Shown here piece by piece: positions 61,242-64,000 of a DNA stretch of 64,000 bases. Every line of letters starts with the position of its first letter. The first letter of the stretch is position 1. The notes under the pieces were generated by a model, which was not told the origin of the DNA, searched no databases, and was given only the letters and a program-made list of their open reading frames with translations. This DNA comes from Billgrantia campisalis. Lineage in GTDB: Bacteria > Pseudomonadota > Gammaproteobacteria > Pseudomonadales > Halomonadaceae. Made by a program: the position numbers and the translations under genes. The stretch covers positions 372,001 to 436,000 of the forward strand of contig NZ_JABFUC010000001.1 in assembly GCF_022341425.1 (NCBI RefSeq), written 5' to 3'.

Positions 61242-62168
61242 GTGCTGGATGACCAACCGCGCAGTGACGACACGCCAAGCGGCGAGACGCCCCCGCCCAC
61301 GGGGCTGGATGCCGTCAATCAGCAGCTGGCCGAGGCCTATCCCGAGCTCAGCCCGCAGCTCAAGCTCGCCGCCGGCTACGTACTGGAGCATCCCGTCGAG
61401 ATCGCCTTTCAGTCGATTCGCAAGTCGGCGGCCGCCGCCCAGGTCACCGCCTCCACCCTGGTGCGCCTGGCCAAGCGGCTGGGCTTCGAGAGCTTCGATC
61501 AGTTTCGCGAGGTGTTCCAGTCGGCGGTGCAGGCCGGGCCGGTGGAGCTCTCCGGCCGCGCCAACCAGCTACGCAGCCTGGCCAGCCAGACCGACGACCA
61601 GGTGTTTCTCGACGTGGGGGATGCCGCCTTCGACAACATCGGCAGGCTGTTCACCGCCGACAATCAGACCCGGGTCCGCGATGCCGCCAAGCTGCTGCTC
61701 GGCGCCGACAAGATCGCCGTGGTGGGATTTCGCGACACCTTCGCCTGTGCCTACCACTTCGCCTACGTGGGGCGCATCGCGATGCCCAATATCCAGCTGA
61801 TCCGCGGCCAGGAGGGGGGACTCTTGACCGAGCTCTCCACCTTCGGGGAAGGCGACGTGGTGGTGGCCTTCGGCTTCGAACCCTACTGTGCCGAAACCAT
61901 GCGCGCGCTGGAGATCGCCCGGGCCAGCGGCATCAGCCCCATCGTGGTGACCGACACCCTGCGCTCGCCGCTGGTGCCGGGCTCGACCATCACCTTCACC
62001 GTGGCCAACGCCACGCCGCACTTCTTCCCCTCGATTCTCTCGGCGATCACCCTGATCGAGGTGCTGCTGGCGGAGTGCGTGGCCTTTGGCCCCGACGCGC
62101 TGGTGGACAACGTGGCGAGCTTCGAGTCGCGGATGCGCCAGATGGGCGCGTACGTGGAAAATTCCTGA
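61242..62168 (+). CDS. MurR/RpiR family transcriptional regulator
   Basis: A 308-residue regulator. The N-terminal RpiR helix-turn-helix (about residues 20-100: YPELSPQLKLAAGYVLEHPV, ITASTLVRLAKRLGF-like VTASTLVRLAKRLGFESFDQ) is followed by a SIS domain (about 135-290, KIAVVGFRDTFACAYHF) that in the family binds phosphosugars or other small ligands. It starts with GTG; CAGGAG lies six bases upstream. It is divergent from the crotonase/acyl-CoA synthetase module and is its probable regulator. A role in acyl-acid catabolism would be unlike the sugar-phosphate role of classical RpiR. Confidence 0.88.
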   Translation: MLDDQPRSDDTPSGETPPPTGLDAVNQQLAEAYPELSPQLKLAAGYVLEHPVEIAFQSIRKSAAAAQVTASTLVRLAKRLGFESFDQFREVFQSAVQAGPVELSGRANQLRSLASQTDDQVFLDVGDAAFDNIGRLFTADNQTRVRDAAKLLLGADKIAVVGFRDTFACAYHFAYVGRIAMPNIQLIRGQEGGLLTELSTFGEGDVVVAFGFEPYCAETMRALEIARASGISPIVVTDTLRSPLVPGSTITFTVANATPHFFPSILSAITLIEVLLAECVAFGPDALVDNVASFESRMRQMGAYVENS

Positions 62169-62242
62169 GGGGCGAGGGGCGAGGGGCGAGGGGCAAGCTG
62201 AGAGCCCCCCTCGCGGCTTGCCATCGGCTGACTGATAGCGAA

Positions 62243-62349
62243 GGGCGCCGGGGGTAGGCCAAAGAGGAGGTCATCCTTCAGGGATGAAGGATGTAGCGCC
62301 CAGGGAGGGGTTTACAGCGCCTCCTCGCCGGCCTGCCGCCGGATCAGCC
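62243..62349 (-). repeat. Palindromic intergenic element, copy E
   Basis: Minus-strand copy. GAGGAGG (62264-62270) pairs with CCTCCTC (62320-62326) and TAGGCC (62255-62260) with GGCCTG (62330-62335, one mismatch). The core is at 62321-62293 and the second hairpin is a perfect nine-pair CATCCTTCA-GGGA-TGAAGGATG (62272-62293). It sits between converging genes. Confidence 0.85.
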
Positions 62350-62405
62350 CTGAGCGATGCCGCATGAAAGCTGCGCTCCTCGCCCCTCGTCCCTGCCCGA
62401 AGTGC

Positions 62406-63383
62406 CTAGGGCAGCAGGACGGTGGAGCCGGTGGTCTGGCGGCCCTGGAGGGCGTCCTGGGCCTTGCCGGCATCGCTCAGGGGATAGCGGTTGGCGACAT
62501 CAATCTTGACCTTGCCGCTCTCGAGCATGGCGAAGAGCTCATTGGCCATCCACTGTAGCCGCTCGGGGGTGTCGGCATAGCCGTTGAGGCTCGGGCGGGT
62601 GACGAACAGCGAGCCCTTCTGGTTGAGGATGCCGATGTTGACGCCCTCCACCGGCCCGGAGGCGTTGCCGAAGCTGACCATCAGCGAGCGCGGCTTGAGG
62701 CAGTCCAGCGAGGTCTCCCAGGTATCCTTGCCCACCGAGTCGTAGACCACGTCGCACATTTCGCCGTTGGTCAGCTCGCGCACCCGCTCGACCACGTCCT
62801 CCTTGGTGTAGTCGATGGTCGCCCAGGCGCCGTTCTTCTCGGCCAGCGCGGCCTTCTCGGGCGAGCTGACGGTGCCGATCAGCTTCACGCCCAGCGCCCT
62901 GGCCCACTGGCAGGCGATGGAACCGACCCCGCCCGCCGCAGCGTGCCAGAGAATGGTCTCGCCGCCCTTGAGCTCATGGGTCTGGCGCATCAGGTACTGC
63001 ACGGTGAGGCCCTTGAGCATGCAGCCGGCCGCGGTCTCGAAGTCGATCGCCTCGGGAAGGACCACGACCTTGTCGGCGGGCAGGGTGTGAAGCTCGGCAT
63101 AGGCGCCCAGGGGGCCCTGGGCGTAGGCGACACGATCGCCGACCTTGAGCCGGGTCACCCCTTCACCCACGGCATCGACCACGCCGGCCCCCTCGGTGCC
63201 AAGCCCGGAGGGCAGCGATGGCGCCGGGTAGAGGCCGGTGCGGAAGTAGATATCGATGAAATTGAGCCCCACCGCCCGGTTCTTGACGCGAACCTCACCG
63301 GGGCCGGGTGACGTCGGCGTCACCTCGACGAGTTCGAGAACCTCCGAGCCACCGGTGCGGGCAAACTGGATGCGCTTGGCCAT
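62406..63383 (-). CDS. qorA: NADPH:quinone oxidoreductase (zeta-crystallin type)
   Basis: A 325-residue medium-chain dehydrogenase/reductase without structural zinc. GLNFIDIYFRTGLYPAPSLP, TEGAGVVDAVGEGVTRLKVG and the nucleotide loop AAAGGVGSIACQWARALGVK are typical of QorA, which reduces quinones with NADPH in the cytosol. The length equals E. coli QorA within two residues. No strong ribosome site was seen before ATG 63383. Gene stands alone. Confidence 0.92.
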   Translation of the reverse strand: MAKRIQFARTGGSEVLELVEVTPTSPGPGEVRVKNRAVGLNFIDIYFRTGLYPAPSLPSGLGTEGAGVVDAVGEGVTRLKVGDRVAYAQGPLGAYAELHTLPADKVVVLPEAIDFETAAGCMLKGLTVQYLMRQTHELKGGETILWHAAAGGVGSIACQWARALGVKLIGTVSSPEKAALAEKNGAWATIDYTKEDVVERVRELTNGEMCDVVYDSVGKDTWETSLDCLKPRSLMVSFGNASGPVEGVNIGILNQKGSLFVTRPSLNGYADTPERLQWMANELFAMLESGKVKIDVANRYPLSDAGKAQDALQGRQTTGSTVLLP

Positions 63384-63473
63384 GTCGTCGAATCCTTGTG
63401 ATTGGGGGGATCGCGCTATCCAACCGCCCTTTGCCCCCTGCGGTCAAGGCCGTGGCGCCAGCCCCCCGGCGGC

Positions 63474-64000
63474 TCAGCCGGGAAAGGCCGCCAGCGCCGT
63501 CACGAAGCGCTGTTTCTCGTCTTCGAAGAAGCGCGCATCGTGCTTGAAGCGGCGCAGGATGGCCGCCTCGTCGAAGCGCATCGGTTCGGCCAGCTCACCC
63601 ACCGCCTGCGCCGGATGCCCCTTGGCCACACCGAGGCGGCGCCCGCCGGGGGCGGCGAACCAGCGATTGATGCCGCAGCGACGGTAGAAGTCCTCCGCCT
63701 GCTGATCGACGGCCTCGACCCGCAGCGGCGCCTTGAGCGCCAGCTCACGCACCAGCCGCCGCAGGCTCTCCCGATCACCGCCGGGCGAGGCGCTCAGCCA
63801 CAGGCTCATCCCCTGGCCGGACTCGTCGAGCACCAGCAGGGCCAGGGCACCGGGGCGCCCCTGGTCATCCACCAGCGCCCAAAGCCTGGCCGCTTCCTGG
63901 GCGAAGAGCACCTGCCGAGTCCCGCTGAAGGTGACCAGCGGCGAGAGCCCGGCCTCCCTACCATAGATATCGGCACACAGCCGTGCCAGCCAGGCATCGC
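63474..64000 (-). CDS. Uncharacterised protein, C-terminal part
   Basis: The frame is open to the right edge, so the start is outside the window; about 175 residues are visible. The sequence runs DAWLARLCADIYGREAGLSP, then QEAARLWALVDDQGRPGALA, a central APLRVEAVDQQAEDFYRRCG and a C-terminal EDEKQRFVTALAAFPG. The pattern of strands followed by AEDFYRRCGI resembles a GNAT acetyltransferase core, but no full acetyl-CoA motif is visible. I do not recognise the family. No coupling to the quinone reductase, which lies 90 bases downstream, is apparent. Confidence 0.6.
   Translation of the reverse strand, partial: DAWLARLCADIYGREAGLSPLVTFSGTRQVLFAQEAARLWALVDDQGRPGALALLVLDESGQGMSLWLSASPGGDRESLRRLVRELALKAPLRVEAVDQQAEDFYRRCGINRWFAAPGGRRLGVAKGHPAQAVGELAEPMRFDEAAILRRFKHDARFFEDEKQRFVTALAAFPG

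Noticed and set aside
62165-62200. GGGGCGA tandem repeats after the RpiR gene
   Set aside because: Only about three short units in a GC-rich gap; similar GAGGGGCGAG strings occur elsewhere by composition (e.g. near 11080), so no specific function is claimed.

Overview
The window is dense, GC-rich (visibly about two thirds G+C) gammaproteobacterial chromosome. The gene order hemA-prfA-prmC-(lrp)-moeB divergent from lbcA-lolB-ispE-prs-rplY-pth-ychF matches the Pseudomonas arrangement. The protein sequences, the choline-to-betaine operon and the many polyamine genes point to a halophilic member of the Halomonadaceae (Halomonas or a close relative). This assignment is from recognition, not from a search. 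I see no prophage, insertion sequence, CRISPR array or rRNA.

Region 1 (1-22 kb) is a polyamine/amine region. It starts with the tail of a glutamine-synthetase-like gene and an NhaC-type carrier. A minus-strand block follows: two gamma-glutamylputrescine-oxidase-like genes, a gamma-glutamylputrescine-synthetase-like gene and a complete PotFGHI putrescine ABC importer. After a small helical protein, a chemoreceptor, rmuC and a LuxR-type regulator come a divergent M20 amidohydrolase and a class III aminotransferase, then a second NhaC-type carrier and agmatine deiminase. Together these would import putrescine/agmatine and channel them towards GABA. No nitrilase-type N-carbamoylputrescine amidase (AguB) is present, and the M20 enzyme is the obvious candidate for the missing decarbamoylation.

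Region 2 (22-31.5 kb) is a folate-linked one-carbon module: a DmdA-like GcvT-fold methyltransferase, a large FAD oxidoreductase fused to GcvT domains, a GbdR-like AraC/GlxA regulator and formate-tetrahydrofolate ligase. It is followed by a near-copy of the gamma-glutamylamine synthetase.

Region 3 (31.5-48 kb) is conserved core: moeB, lrp, prmC, prfA, hemA, then lbcA, lolB, ispE, prs, rplY, pth, ychF, an elongator tRNA-Met, an M18 aminopeptidase, the tail-specific protease prc, three tRNA-Asn and a second, identical, inverted tRNA-Met.

Region 4 (48-64 kb) holds betI-betB-betA with a perfect BetI-type operator, fadE, an SLC13/TrkA-C permease with a KEK microsatellite, a CoA-thioester module (two crotonases, an ADP-forming acyl-CoA synthetase, a divergent RpiR regulator), a quinone oxidoreductase and the end of an unidentified gene.

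The most unusual signal is not a gene. A family of structured intergenic elements (about 95-175 bp, five copies, both orientations) shares a fixed core flanked by stems. Stem sequences differ between copies but pairing is kept, which indicates selection on a folded cruciform or RNA shape.
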